In this document: in pieces, positions 28,059 to 37,234 of the stretch | How positions within the stretch are numbered: the first letter of the stretch is position 1 | Layout of the letters: each line of letters starts with the position of its first letter | From: Streptomyces toyocaensis | GTDB taxonomy: Bacteria; Actinomycetota; Actinomycetes; Streptomycetales; Streptomycetaceae | DNA: 64,000 nucleotides | Assembly (NCBI RefSeq): GCF_000725125.1 | Contig: NZ_JFCB01000011.1 | Span: 1 to 64,000, forward strand | Direction: 5' to 3' | The notes under the pieces: model-generated | The model's database searches: none | What the model saw: the letters and a program-made list of their open reading frames with translations, nothing else | Told to the model about the DNA's origin: nothing | Program-made: the position numbers and the translations under genes

Positions 28059-29165
28059 ATGCGTCGTATCGCCATATCCGTGGCCGTCACCTCGATGTCC
28101 GTCATGCTCGCCGGCTGCGGCGCGCTCAACGCGACGGGAAGCAGCGACGACGCGAGCCCGAGCAAGGGCGACGACATCACCGTGGGGCTGCTGCTGCCGG
28201 AGAAGGCCAACACGCGGTACGAGCAGTTCGACTACCCCATCTTCAAGACCAAGGTGGAGTCCCTCACCAACAGGAAGGGCACGGTCGAGTACGCCAACGC
28301 GGAGGCGGACGCCGGCAAGCAGGCCACCCAGATGCAGCGGATGGTGGACCAGAAGGTCGACGTCATCGTGCTGGACGCGGTCGACTCCCACGCCATCGCG
28401 GACTCGGTGAAGAAGGCCAAGGAAGCGGGCATCCCGGTCATCGCCTACGACCGGCTGGCCGAGGGCCCGATCGACGCGTACATCTCCTTCGACAACGAGC
28501 TGGTCGGCGAGGTGCAGGGCCGTTCCCTGCTGGAGTCGCTGCGTGAGGACCTCAGCATCACCGACAAGGTCGTGATGATGAACGGCTCGTCCACCGACCC
28601 CAACGCCAAGCAGTTCAAGGCGGGCGCGCTCTCCGAGCTCAAGGGCAAGGTGACCATCGCCAAGTCCTACGACACCAAGGACTGGAAGCCGGAGAACGCC
28701 GAGGCCAACATGACCGAGGCGATCAACGCGATCGGCGCGGAGAACATCGAGGCGGTCTACTCCGCCAACGACGGCATGGCGGGCGGCATCGTCAAGGCCC
28801 TGCGGGCGGCCGGCGTGACGGAGCTGCCCCCGATCACCGGTCAGGACGCCGAACTCGCGGCGGTGCAGCGGATCCTCGCGGGCGAGCAGTACATGAGCGT
28901 GTACAAGTCCTACCCGGAGGAGGCGGAGAGCGCCGCGGAGATGGCGGTGGCGAAGGTCCAGGGCCGGGACATCCAGTTCGACGCGCTGACCCGCGACCGG
29001 GTGGACAGCCCGACCGACAGGGACATCCCGGCGCAGCTCGTGCCCGTGGTCGCCCTGACGAGGGACAACGTCGCGGAGACCGTTGTCGCGGACAACATCT
29101 ACGAGGTGTCCGACATCTGCACGCCGGCGCTCAAGTCCGCCTGCGCGGAGCTCAAGCTGAAGTAG
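28059..29165 (+). CDS. Sugar ABC transporter substrate-binding lipoprotein (xylose/ribose-type)
   Basis: 368 residues. A lipoprotein signal with lipobox (VMLAGC, Cys about residue 20) is followed by a periplasmic-binding-protein type I fold: DDITVGLLLPEKANTRYEQFD, VDVIVLDAVDSHAIADSVKKA, IPVIAYDRLAEGPIDAYISF, AVYSANDGMAGGIVKAL. This is closest in pattern to XylF/ChvE-like sugar binders. No permease or ATPase genes are adjacent, so it is an orphan binding protein or uses a transporter elsewhere. ATG 28059. A 9-bp hairpin follows the stop. Confidence 0.88.
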   Translation: MRRIAISVAVTSMSVMLAGCGALNATGSSDDASPSKGDDITVGLLLPEKANTRYEQFDYPIFKTKVESLTNRKGTVEYANAEADAGKQATQMQRMVDQKVDVIVLDAVDSHAIADSVKKAKEAGIPVIAYDRLAEGPIDAYISFDNELVGEVQGRSLLESLREDLSITDKVVMMNGSSTDPNAKQFKAGALSELKGKVTIAKSYDTKDWKPENAEANMTEAINAIGAENIEAVYSANDGMAGGIVKALRAAGVTELPPITGQDAELAAVQRILAGEQYMSVYKSYPEEAESAAEMAVAKVQGRDIQFDALTRDRVDSPTDRDIPAQLVPVVALTRDNVAETVVADNIYEVSDICTPALKSACAELKLK

Positions 29166-29189
29166 CCGCCCCTGTCGCGTTTCGGCCAC

Positions 29190-29211
29190 CCGCCGGTCCG
29201 GTGACCGGCGG
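29190..29211 (+). terminator. Terminator after the sugar-binding lipoprotein
   Basis: ccgccggtc / gaccggcgg with a four-base loop, 25 bp after the stop. Confidence 0.7.
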
Positions 29212-29295
29212 CGGGCCCTGCCCGTGTTGCACAGCCGGACCCGGCCGCGCATAGTTGCGCTGCGGAAAGTGGCTGAACCGGGGGTGGGATGGGCG

Positions 29296-30327
29296 ATGGC
29301 CGGGCGCGGGGCGGATGAGCATCCCCACGGTGCCGACCGGCTGTGCGAGGCCGGGGATCGCGTGTATTCCCGGGCCGTACGGCGCGGACGGCTGCCGCGC
29401 CGGGACGCCGAACCGGTGCCCTGCCTGCTCGAACTCGCCCTGCTGCACCCCGACCCCGACGACATGGCCTGGCTCGTGCCGACCTCCCCGCAGGAGGTCA
29501 TGACCCGCCTGCTGCGCGGGATGTACGACGAGGTGCGCGCGAGCCAGCGCCGGGTCGGTTCGGCCGTGGAGGCCTTCGAGTGGTACGCCGGTCTGGGCCG
29601 CCAGGTGCCCGCGTCGCCGTCCGCGGCGGAGGGCCCGGCGATCCGGGTGCTGGACGGGCTCGCACGCATCCAGGCGGCCATGGACGAGGCGACGCAGGCC
29701 TGCCGCGCCGAGGTGCTCACCGTCCAGCCGGGCGGCATCCGGCGCGAGGCGGAGCTGTCGGAGGGTCTGCACCGGGCGATGGCGCTGCGCGGCCGGGGCG
29801 TGCGCATGCGGGACCTCTACACGCACGTCGCCCGGCACGGACACGGGCTGCTCTCCTACCTGGAGCTGATGGGCGACGCGGTGGAGGCGCGCACGCTGGA
29901 CGAGGTGGTCGAGCGGCTGATCCTCTTCGACCGCACGGTCGCCTTCATCCCGGCCAACCCCGAGCGCACCATGGCGCTGGAGCTGCGCCACCCGGCACTG
30001 GTGGAGTACCTGGGCACCGTCTTCGAACGGCTGTGGCGGCTCGCCATCCCGCTGACCGCGCCGCTGCCCGACACCGGCATCGAGGGCATCTCGCACCGCG
30101 AGCAGTCCATCGCGGCGCTCCTGGCGGAGGGCCACCAGGACGCGGTGATCGCGGAGCGGCTGGGCATCAGCGTGCGGACGTGCCGGGCGCACATCGCCCG
30201 CCTGTCGGAGACGCTGGGGGCGGTGAGCCGTACGCAGCTGGGGGTGCGCATCGCCCAGGCCGGCCTCGACGGTTTCCGGGGGCCCGCGGTCACCCGTCCC
30301 GGTCGAGGATCCCGGACTTCCCGATGA
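29296..30327 (+). CDS. LuxR-type regulator with TrmB-like sensor domain, paralogue 1
   Basis: 343 residues. The N-terminal 110 residues are helical (LCEAGDRVYSRAVRRGRL, LLELALLHPDPDD). A TrmB-middle/PLD-like sensor domain follows (RAEVLTVQPGGIRREAELSE, VRMRDLYTHVARHG, VEARTLDEVVERLILFDRTV, AFIPANPERTMALELRHPAL). The C-terminus is a LuxR-type HTH (REQSIAALLAEGHQDAVIAE, RLGISVRTCRAHIARL). ATG 29296 follows a GTGGGA site. It ends convergently with paralogue 2, overlapping by 38 bp. The ligand is unknown. Confidence 0.8.
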   Translation: MAGRGADEHPHGADRLCEAGDRVYSRAVRRGRLPRRDAEPVPCLLELALLHPDPDDMAWLVPTSPQEVMTRLLRGMYDEVRASQRRVGSAVEAFEWYAGLGRQVPASPSAAEGPAIRVLDGLARIQAAMDEATQACRAEVLTVQPGGIRREAELSEGLHRAMALRGRGVRMRDLYTHVARHGHGLLSYLELMGDAVEARTLDEVVERLILFDRTVAFIPANPERTMALELRHPALVEYLGTVFERLWRLAIPLTAPLPDTGIEGISHREQSIAALLAEGHQDAVIAERLGISVRTCRAHIARLSETLGAVSRTQLGVRIAQAGLDGFRGPAVTRPGRGSRTSR

Positions 30328-31267
30328 GGTAGCCGAGCTGGGCCCGGCTGCCGCTGCCCAGCGTCGCGGCCAGCTTGGCGATGTGCTCCCGGGCGGTGCG
30401 CACGTTCATGCCCAGGCGGTCGGCGACGACGGCGTCGGTGTGGCCCTCGACGAGCAGTGCGGCGATGGCGCGCTGGCGTGGGGTGACGCCGTTCAGGGTG
30501 GGCCGCCGGACGGCTCGCGGGTACATCGGGGTGGCCAGGCGCCACAGGCGGTCGAAGATGGTCGCCAGGAACTCCACCAGCGCCGGGTGGCGGACCTCGA
30601 GGGCCGCACTGCGGTCCGCGTTGGCCGGGACGAACGCCACCTCGCGGTCGACGACGACGAGACGCTCGGTGATCTCGTCCAGCGTCCGCGCCTCGACGTC
30701 GCCCGTCAGCCGTTCGTAGCGGGCGGTGAGCGGGGGCGCGTGGCGCAGGGTGTGCTGGTAGAGGGCACGGATCCGGCCACCGCGGTCGAGCAGGGCCTGG
30801 TCACGCCTCAGGGCGGGCTCGTGGAGAGTGGGGTCGGGGTTGAGGTAGCTGCTGTACGGCTGGACGGAGAGGAGTTCGGTGGCGTCCGTCATCGCCTCGT
30901 CGATGACCCGGCCGATGCGCTCCTTCCCGCTGTGCAGGGCGATGAGGGGTGTCGTCGGCACGTCGGGCCCGGCGGTGCGCAGCAGCGGCTCCAGCGCCTC
31001 GGTCAGCCGCTCCTCGCGGCGGCGTTCCTCGGCGACACGCTCGGCCGAGGCACGCAGCAGCCGGTGCAGGGCGACGTGCGGTGCGACGGGCTCCAGCCGG
31101 CCGGGGTCGTCGAGGGCGGGATGCAGCAGGCCGAGGCGGAGGAGGGACGTGGCACCCGCGGACGCGGGGGCGGCCGGTACATGGCCCTCGCGCAGGGCAC
31201 GGGCGTACAGGTCCAGGACCGCCTCGTCCCATGCCTGCGGTCCGTCGTCGTGCGCGTTCCCGGTCAT
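30290..31267 (-). CDS. LuxR-type regulator with TrmB-like sensor domain, paralogue 2
   Basis: 325 residues with the same three-part layout: helical N-terminus, sensor with ELLSVQPYSSYLNPDPTLHE, IRALYQHTLRHAPPL, VEARTLDEITERLVVVDREV and AFVPANADRSAALEVRHPAL, then LuxR HTH (RQRAIAALLVEGHTDAVVAD, RLGMNVRTAREHIAKL). Its ATG overlaps the stop of paralogue 3 (ATGA), so the two minus-strand regulators are translationally coupled. Confidence 0.8.
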   Translation of the reverse strand: MTGNAHDDGPQAWDEAVLDLYARALREGHVPAAPASAGATSLLRLGLLHPALDDPGRLEPVAPHVALHRLLRASAERVAEERRREERLTEALEPLLRTAGPDVPTTPLIALHSGKERIGRVIDEAMTDATELLSVQPYSSYLNPDPTLHEPALRRDQALLDRGGRIRALYQHTLRHAPPLTARYERLTGDVEARTLDEITERLVVVDREVAFVPANADRSAALEVRHPALVEFLATIFDRLWRLATPMYPRAVRRPTLNGVTPRQRAIAALLVEGHTDAVVADRLGMNVRTAREHIAKLAATLGSGSRAQLGYLIGKSGILDRDG

Positions 31268-32232
31268 GCCCGGTTCGCTCCCCGGATTCTCTGGTCCTGC
31301 TGGAGGATCCCCGACTGTGCGATGAGATAGCCCAGTTGGGCGCGGCTGCCGCTGCCGAGGGCGGAGGCCAGCTTCGCTATGTGGGCGCGGCAGGTACGTA
31401 CGTTCATGCCCAGCCGGCGGGCGATCGCCTCGTCGACGTGCCCCTCCACGAGCAGTTTGGCGATGGAGTGCTGGATGTCCGTGAGGCCGTCCGCGGCCGT
31501 CTCGTACGGGGCCCCCGCGCTCAGCGGGACCGCCCGGCCCCACATGAACTCGAACACCTTGATCAGGTACCGCACCAGACCGGGGTGGCGGAGTTCCAGG
31601 GCGACCTGCCGGTCGTCCCGCGTGGGGATGAAGGCGACCGTCTCGTCGCAGATGATGAGGCGTTCGACCAGTTCGTCGATGGTGCGGTACTCGGCCTTGC
31701 CGTCGGTGAACTGCTCCACCCACGCGATGCGCTCCGGGCTGTACCGGGCCGTGTGCTGGTAGAGCGTCCTGATCCGCACCCCGCGTTCGATCAGGGGCTT
31801 GTCGCGCTCCAGCGCCTCGACGAGCCGGCGCTCGGGGTGCCGGTGGCTCGGCTGGACCGCGAGCACCTCGTGCCGGCACTGGGCCGTCGCGAGGTCCAGC
31901 GCCTCGTTGATGCGGTCGAGCCCCTCCAGCACGGTGATCGAGTGAGTGGACTCCGGCAGGGGCGCACTGAGGCCCATGAACGGCTCGAACACGTCGGCCA
32001 GCTCGATCGACTGCCGCCTGCGGTCGGCGATCTCGCGCTCGATGGGGTCCAGCCGCTGGGCCAGCACGACCGACGGAGGGACCGGACGCAGCCAGTTGGC
32101 GTCGTCGGGGTCCGGATGGAGCAGGGCGAACTCCATCAGGCAGGGGGCGGCCTCCACGTCGGCGCGGGCGATACGTCCCGTGCGGAGCGCGTTCGCGTAA
32201 AGACGACTTCCTTCCGCGCACAACTCCGTCAT
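31264..32232 (-). CDS. LuxR-type regulator with TrmB-like sensor domain, paralogue 3
   Basis: 322 residues from ATG 32232 (MTELCAEGSRLYANALRTGR). Sensor pieces: HEVLAVQPSHRHPERRLVEA, VRIRTLYQHTARYSPERI, EYRTIDELVERLIICDETV, AFIPTRDDRQVALELRHPGL. HTH: QHSIAKLLVEGHVDEAIARR, LGMNVRTCRAHIAKL. The frame opens further upstream to 32298, and paralogue 1 shows similarity about ten residues before this Met (HPH), so TTG 32271 or ATG 32298 remain possible. Divergent from the small peptide gene at 32385, with a direct repeat between them. It is the regulator most likely to control the peptide. Confidence 0.78.
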   Translation of the reverse strand: MTELCAEGSRLYANALRTGRIARADVEAAPCLMEFALLHPDPDDANWLRPVPPSVVLAQRLDPIEREIADRRRQSIELADVFEPFMGLSAPLPESTHSITVLEGLDRINEALDLATAQCRHEVLAVQPSHRHPERRLVEALERDKPLIERGVRIRTLYQHTARYSPERIAWVEQFTDGKAEYRTIDELVERLIICDETVAFIPTRDDRQVALELRHPGLVRYLIKVFEFMWGRAVPLSAGAPYETAADGLTDIQHSIAKLLVEGHVDEAIARRLGMNVRTCRAHIAKLASALGSGSRAQLGYLIAQSGILQQDQRIRGANRA

Positions 32233-32292
32233 GGCGTGGGGATGTGTCGCTTTAGTCTGATTTGATGTCAAATCTCCACCCCCCAGGGTCCT

Positions 32293-32309
32293 GAACATGC
32301 AGGAACATG
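32293..32309. promoter_or_regulatory. Direct-repeat candidate operator between regulator 3 and peptide gene
   Basis: GAACATG occurs at 32293-32299 and 32303-32309, ten bases apart, so both copies lie on the same DNA face. The 150-bp divergent region contains no other obvious repeat. LuxR dimers usually bind inverted repeats, so the assignment is tentative. Confidence 0.4.
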
Positions 32310-32384
32310 ATGCACCGATCGTGTGGCCATGACGTGCCCGAATGAGCCATCGTCTTACTCGACGGGGGAAGAGGGGACCTTCAA

Positions 32385-32591
32385 GTGAGGACGAAGCCGA
32401 CTATGCGTAAGAGAATGCTTCGCTCGGTGCTTGCTGCCGCTTTCTCCGCCGTTGTGGCCTTCGGTGCGCTGAGCGGCCTCTCCGACGCGACGGAAGCATC
32501 GCAGGGAGACACCGCCTGGTCGAGTGGGACCGTGGGCACGGCTGACGGCGAAGACGCGGTTCTTCTCCCGGCAGACACCGCTTGGAGCTGA
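32385..32591 (+). CDS. Small exported peptide with duplicated DTAWS motif
   Basis: 68 residues. A basic N-region (RTKPTMRKRMLRS) precedes a hydrophobic helix (VLAAAFSAVVAFGALSGL) and a possible signal-peptidase site around ATEA. The predicted exported part is about 30 residues and contains GDTAWS at residues 41-46 and ends in ADTAWS at 63-68. GTG 32385 is preferred because GAGGGGA lies seven bases upstream; ATG 32403 is the alternative. The next gene starts 1 bp after the stop codon. A signal or modified-peptide precursor is suspected because of the adjacent sensor-regulators. No homologue with known function is recalled. Confidence 0.65.
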   Translation: MRTKPTMRKRMLRSVLAAAFSAVVAFGALSGLSDATEASQGDTAWSSGTVGTADGEDAVLLPADTAWS

Positions 32592-32592
32592 C

Positions 32593-32928
32593 GTGACCAC
32601 CCCACCCGATGACCGTTCGTTCCGCCGCGAGATGGCGACCGCCTACCGATCCGGATGGCACTTCATCGACCTGGTCACCGCCATCCCCCACAGCGGTGAC
32701 TCGTTGATGGTGACCGTGTTCGGCGAGCCGGTCGTCGTCACGCGGGACGAGGACGGGGACGTGCGGGCGTACCGGTGTCTGCGGCGGCCCAGGGGCGCGC
32801 CGAAGCCCGTGCGGTGTGCCATCCGGTACGGAATGATCTTTGTGAACCTCGACCAGCGGGACCATCGGCAGGTGGAGTCCGACTCCCCGGCCGTCCGGAC
32901 CATCTCGGCCACCCCCCGCAGTGCCTGA
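32593..32928 (+). CDS. Rieske-fold-like protein lacking the [2Fe-2S] ligands
   Basis: 111 residues. SGWHFIDLVTAIPHSGDSLM, VTVFGEPVVVTRDEDGDVRA and IRYGMIFVNLDQ match the start and end of Rieske non-haem oxygenase N-domains. The cluster-binding loops (Cys-x-His and Cys-x2-His) are absent: the corresponding part is shortened to YRCLRRPRGAPKPVRC. It cannot bind a normal Rieske cluster. GTG 32593 follows the peptide stop directly, so it is translationally coupled. Possible roles are binding or maturation of the peptide, or a relic. The terminator at 32972 follows. Confidence 0.55.
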   Translation: MTTPPDDRSFRREMATAYRSGWHFIDLVTAIPHSGDSLMVTVFGEPVVVTRDEDGDVRAYRCLRRPRGAPKPVRCAIRYGMIFVNLDQRDHRQVESDSPAVRTISATPRSA

Positions 32929-32971
32929 CGCGATTCCCCCGTCGTAACAGATCGCGCAGGTGCTTCCCCCC

Positions 32972-33012
32972 GCAGCGGCGTCACCGTGACCTGAACACGG
33001 TGACGCCGCTGC
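32972..33012 (+). terminator. Strong terminator after the peptide/Rieske-like operon
   Basis: A perfect 17-bp stem (32972-32988 with 32996-33012) with a seven-base loop, followed by agttttg. It separates this operon from the convergent PPOX gene. Confidence 0.93.
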
Positions 33013-33097
33013 AGTTTTGTGGGACATTTCCCCGTATCGGCCCGCTCGTGCGACGGCCGGAAAGCGTCGCTCGGCGGTGCGAACGGCGCTGCCCGCC

Positions 33098-33514
33098 TCA
33101 GCCGCGCCCCATCGCGCGGGTGAGCGCGATCTCGATGACCACCCGGGACGGATTGGGCGACGGCGTCCGTCCGTAGCGTTCCGCGTAGCGGCGCTCCGCC
33201 TCCGCGACGTGCGCCCGCTCCGTGCGGACCACCGCGCGCCCCTCCAGCGTCGCCCACCGCCGGCCGTCCACCTGGCAGACCGCGACGGGCGCGCCCTCCG
33301 CCCCCGCCGCCAGCACATGGCGGACCTTCGCGCTCGTCCGGTTGGTGATGACCCGGGCGAGCAGCGCCCCGGGGTCATAGGTCACCCCGACGGGTACCAG
33401 GTGCGGGGTGCCGTCCGGACGGAGGGTGGTCAGGGTGCACAGGTGCTTCTCGCGCCAGAAGCTGAGATACGAATCATCCGGATTGCCCGGATCTACCGCG
33501 TACGTGGTGGCCAT
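33098..33514 (-). CDS. Pyridoxamine 5'-phosphate oxidase-fold (PPOX/FDOR) protein
   Basis: 138 residues. The split-barrel pattern is clear: DDSYLSFWREKHLCTLTTLR, PDGTPHLVPVGVTYD, ITNRTSAKVRHV, VCQVDGRRWATLEGRAVV. This class binds FMN or F420 in actinobacteria; an F420-dependent reductase-like role is plausible. ATG 33514 starts the recognisable domain. The frame extends upstream but would run into the HAIR site of clpB. Confidence 0.8.
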   Translation of the reverse strand: MATTYAVDPGNPDDSYLSFWREKHLCTLTTLRPDGTPHLVPVGVTYDPGALLARVITNRTSAKVRHVLAAGAEGAPVAVCQVDGRRWATLEGRAVVRTERAHVAEAERRYAERYGRTPSPNPSRVVIEIALTRAMGRG

Positions 33515-33553
33515 GGACGGGAACTTAGCCTCTGCGGCGCTCCCGTTCCGCAC

Positions 33554-33574
33554 CTTGAGTGGAATAGACTCAAG
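33554..33574 (+). promoter_or_regulatory. HAIR operator (HspR) upstream of clpB
   Basis: CTTGAGT, 7-bp spacer, ACTCAAG: perfect HAIR element about 77 bp before the clpB start. Confidence 0.92.
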
Positions 33575-33650
33575 TTTGTGTACGTTGACCGAGTCAGCCA
33601 CGAAGACCGCTGAGGGTCACTGAAGGGTCACCGAGAAGGAGAACGGACAC

Positions 33651-36248
33651 GTGGACGCCGAGCTGACCAACCGGAGCCGGGACGCGATCAACGCCGCCGG
33701 AAACCGGGCCGTGACCGAGGGACACCCCGACCTCACCCCCGCCCACCTGCTGCTTGCCCTGCTCGCCGGGCAGGAGAACGAGAACATCACGGACCTGCTC
33801 GCCGCGGTCGACGCCGACCAGGCCGCCGTGCGCTCCGGGGCCGAACGCGTCCTCGCCGGCCTGCCGAGCGTGACCGGGTCCACCGTCGCGCCGCCCCAGC
33901 CCAACCGCGACCTGCTCGCCGTGATCGCGGACGCCCAGACCCGCGCCCGCGACCTCGGTGACGAGTACCTTTCCACCGAACACCTCCTCATCGGCATCGC
34001 TGCGAAGGGCGGTGCCGCCGGCGAGGTGCTGTCGCGGCAGGGCGCCACCGCGAAGAAGCTGCAGGAGGCCTTCCAGAAGACGAGGGGAGCGCGCCGCGTG
34101 ACCACCGCAGACCCCGAGGGCCAGTACAAGGCGCTGGAGAAGTTCGGCACCGACCTCACCGCCGCCGCCCGCGAGGGCAGGCTCGACCCGGTCATCGGGC
34201 GGGACCAGGAGATCCGGCGGGTGGTGCAGGTGCTGTCCCGCCGTACCAAGAACAACCCCGTCCTCATCGGCGAGCCCGGCGTCGGCAAGACCGCCGTCGT
34301 CGAAGGGCTCGCCCAGCGCATCGTCAAGGGCGACGTCCCCGAGTCGCTGAAGAACAAGCGGCTCGTCGCGCTCGACCTCGGCGCGATGGTCGCCGGCGCC
34401 AAGTACCGGGGCGAGTTCGAGGAACGGCTGAAGACCGTCCTGGCCGAGATCAAGGACTCGGAGGGGCAGGTCATCACCTTCATCGACGAGCTGCACACGG
34501 TCGTCGGCGCGGGCGCCGGCGGCGACTCCGCCATGGACGCCGGCAACATGCTGAAGCCGATGCTCGCCCGCGGCGAGCTCCGCATGGTCGGCGCCACCAC
34601 CCTCGACGAGTACCGCGAGCGGATCGAGAAGGACCCGGCGCTGGAGCGCCGCTTCCAGCAGGTCCTCGTCGCCGAGCCGTCCGTCGAGGACTCCATCGCG
34701 ATCCTGCGCGGGCTCAAGGGCCGCTACGAGGCCCACCACAAGGTCCAGATCGCCGACAGCGCCCTCGTGGCCGCCGCCACCCTCTCCGACCGCTACATCA
34801 CCTCCCGCTTCCTGCCCGACAAGGCCATCGACCTCGTCGACGAGTCCGCCTCCCGGCTCCGCATGGAGATCGACTCCTCACCCGTCGAGATCGACGAACT
34901 CCAGCGCGCCGTCGACCGGTTGCGGATGGAGGAACTGGCGATCGGCAAGGAGACCGACGCCGCCTCCCGCGAACGCCTCGACAAGCTCCGCCGCGACCTC
35001 GCCGACAAGGAGGAGGAGCTGCGCGGACTCACCGCCCGCTGGGAGAAGGAGAAGCAGTCCCTCAACCGGGTGGGCGAGCTGAAGGAGAAGCTCGACGACC
35101 TGCGCGGGCAAGCCGAACGCGCCCAGCGCGACGGCGACTTCGACACCGCCTCCAAGCTGCTCTACGGCGAGATCCCCACCCTGGAGCGCGACCTGGAGGC
35201 CGCCTCCGAGGCCGAGGAAGAGGTCGCGAGGGACACCATGGTCAAGGAGGAGGTCGGCGCCGACGACATCGCCGACGTCGTCGCCTCCTGGACCGGCATC
35301 CCGGCCGGCCGCCTGCTGGAGGGCGAGACCCAGAAGCTGCTGCGCATGGAGGACGAGCTCGGCAAGCGCCTCATCGGCCAGACCGTGGCCGTACGCGCCG
35401 TCTCGGACGCCGTACGCCGCTCGCGGGCCGGCATCGCCGACCCCGACCGGCCCACCGGCTCCTTCCTGTTCCTCGGCCCCACCGGCGTCGGCAAGACCGA
35501 ACTCGCCAAGGCGCTCGCCGACTTCCTCTTCGACGACGAACGCGCCATGGTCCGCATCGACATGTCGGAGTACAGCGAGAAGCACTCCGTCGCCCGCCTC
35601 GTCGGCGCGCCCCCCGGCTACGTCGGCTACGAGGAGGGCGGCCAGCTCACCGAGGCCGTGCGGCGCCGCCCGTACAGCGTGGTGCTCCTCGACGAGGTGG
35701 AGAAGGCCCACCCCGAGGTCTTCGACATCCTGCTCCAGGTGCTGGACGACGGCCGGCTCACCGACGGCCAGGGCCGCACCGTCGACTTCCGCAACACCAT
35801 CCTGGTGCTGACGTCCAACCTGGGCAGCCAGTACCTGGTCGACCCGCTCAGCACCGAGGAGGAGAAGCGGGAGCAGGTGCTCGAGGTGGTCCGGGCCTCC
35901 TTCAAGCCCGAGTTCCTCAACCGCCTCGACGACCTGGTCGTCTTCTCCGCGCTGACCAAGCCCGAACTGGAACGCATCGCACGGCTCCAGCTCGACGGCC
36001 TGGCCCGGCGCCTCGCCGAGCGCCGCCTGACCCTGGACATCACCCCCGAGGCCCTGGCCTGGCTGGCCGAGGAGGGCATGGACCCGGCCTACGGCGCCCG
36101 CCCGCTGCGCCGCCTCGTCCAGACCGCCATCGGCGACCGCCTCGCCAAGGAGATCCTCGCGGGCGAGATCAAGGACGGCGACACGGTCCGCGTGGACCGC
36201 TCCGAGGACGGCCTCCTGGTGGGTCCTGCCACCGGTAAGTCACTCTGA
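33651..36248 (+). CDS. clpB: ATP-dependent disaggregase ClpB (Hsp100)
   Basis: 865 residues. Clp N-domain (about 1-140, [13 protein letters not shown]), NBD1 with Walker A GEPGVGKT (about 206) and Walker [11 protein letters not shown] (about 273), a coiled-coil middle domain (about 405-525, rich in Glu/Arg/Leu), and NBD2 with Walker A GPTGVGKT (about 609) and Walker [16 protein letters not shown] (about 677). It rescues aggregated proteins together with DnaK. GTG 33651 after AGAAGGAGAA. The HAIR site upstream links it to the HspR regulon. Confidence 0.97.
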   Translation: MDAELTNRSRDAINAAGNRAVTEGHPDLTPAHLLLALLAGQENENITDLLAAVDADQAAVRSGAERVLAGLPSVTGSTVAPPQPNRDLLAVIADAQTRARDLGDEYLSTEHLLIGIAAKGGAAGEVLSRQGATAKKLQEAFQKTRGARRVTTADPEGQYKALEKFGTDLTAAAREGRLDPVIGRDQEIRRVVQVLSRRTKNNPVLIGEPGVGKTAVVEGLAQRIVKGDVPESLKNKRLVALDLGAMVAGAKYRGEFEERLKTVLAEIKDSEGQVITFIDELHTVVGAGAGGDSAMDAGNMLKPMLARGELRMVGATTLDEYRERIEKDPALERRFQQVLVAEPSVEDSIAILRGLKGRYEAHHKVQIADSALVAAATLSDRYITSRFLPDKAIDLVDESASRLRMEIDSSPVEIDELQRAVDRLRMEELAIGKETDAASRERLDKLRRDLADKEEELRGLTARWEKEKQSLNRVGELKEKLDDLRGQAERAQRDGDFDTASKLLYGEIPTLERDLEAASEAEEEVARDTMVKEEVGADDIADVVASWTGIPAGRLLEGETQKLLRMEDELGKRLIGQTVAVRAVSDAVRRSRAGIADPDRPTGSFLFLGPTGVGKTELAKALADFLFDDERAMVRIDMSEYSEKHSVARLVGAPPGYVGYEEGGQLTEAVRRRPYSVVLLDEVEKAHPEVFDILLQVLDDGRLTDGQGRTVDFRNTILVLTSNLGSQYLVDPLSTEEEKREQVLEVVRASFKPEFLNRLDDLVVFSALTKPELERIARLQLDGLARRLAERRLTLDITPEALAWLAEEGMDPAYGARPLRRLVQTAIGDRLAKEILAGEIKDGDTVRVDRSEDGLLVGPATGKSL

Positions 36249-36423
36249 GTCACGGTTCCGTTTTCGGGCCCGATGTCCCCCGCGGACGTTGGGCCCGACC
36301 CGTATCGGGTACCTCGGCATTGACCGGATCGAGTCAGCCCACGGCTGACAGGCCCGTCGGGGCTTGCCACCCCCCTCCCCGCATGGGAGAGGATGGCGGA
36401 ATCCGTACGAAGGGAAATTCACG

Positions 36424-36951
36424 GTGACCATCGACCCGTCCTCGATTCCGAATTTCGGGGGCCAGCCCGAGCCGCAGCCGCAAGGACCGGCGGGCCCCGT
36501 CGTCCCGGATCAGGACCTCGTGAAGCAGCTCCTCGACCAGATGGAGCTCAAGTACGTCGTCGACGAAGAGGGTGACCTCGCGGCGCCGTGGGAGCAGTTC
36601 CGCACCTACTTCATGTTCCGCGGCGAGGCCGACCAGCAGATCTTCTCCGTCCGGACGTTCTACGACCGGGCGCACAAGATCGACGAGAAGCCGCAGCTGC
36701 TGGAGTCCGTCGACGACTGGAACCGGCGCACCCTGTGGCCGAAGGTCTACACCCACACCCATGACGACGGCACGGTCCGTCTCATCGGTGAGGCGCAGAT
36801 GCTGATCGGCATGGGCGTGAGCCTGGAGCACTTCGTCTCGTCGACGGTCAGCTGGGTGCGGGCCGCGATCGAGTTCGACAAGTGGCTCGTCGAGCAGCTC
36901 GGCCTCGAGCAGGAGGTCAACGACGCGGACAAGCCCGAGGACGACGAGTAG
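36424..36951 (+). CDS. YbjN domain-containing protein
   Basis: 175 residues. A Pro/Gln-rich head (1-25) precedes a YbjN-type domain: VVPDQDLVKQLLDQMELKYV, APWEQFRTYFMF, LWPKVYTHTHDDGTVRLIGE, MLIGMGVSLEHFVSSTVSWV. The family is related to type III secretion chaperone-like folds and in E. coli affects stress responses. Its role in Streptomyces is unknown. GTG 36424 with GAAGGGA. A long-loop hairpin (agcccgg 37011-37017 with ccgggct 37065-37071 then ttcc) in the 280-bp downstream gap may be its terminator. Confidence 0.78.
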   Translation: MTIDPSSIPNFGGQPEPQPQGPAGPVVPDQDLVKQLLDQMELKYVVDEEGDLAAPWEQFRTYFMFRGEADQQIFSVRTFYDRAHKIDEKPQLLESVDDWNRRTLWPKVYTHTHDDGTVRLIGEAQMLIGMGVSLEHFVSSTVSWVRAAIEFDKWLVEQLGLEQEVNDADKPEDDE

Positions 36952-37234
36952 CCCGTCCCGGGGCACGGCGTTTCGGCGGTACGGCGACGTACCCGCCGTG
37001 CGTGGGGGAGAGCCCGGTCTCCGGCGTCGGCCATCACGGTCGGCGGTCGGAAGGCCGGGCTTTCCTGTGGCCGGGCCGCGGCTACCTTCTCGGCGAACCG
37101 TTCCCTCCCCTCCGGAGCGTTCCGCAGAGCGGTTACCGCGGTGCAGCGTGTCCGGACGTTGCCCACGGTCGAAGCGGAGGTACCCGGGCCGCTGGTCCGG
37201 CACACTGGGGTCGTCCAGGGCTGAGTGATCACGC

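Noticed and set aside
30949..32265. 438-codon plus-strand frame over the regulators
   Set aside because: Antisense to two clear LuxR regulators; low-complexity composition.
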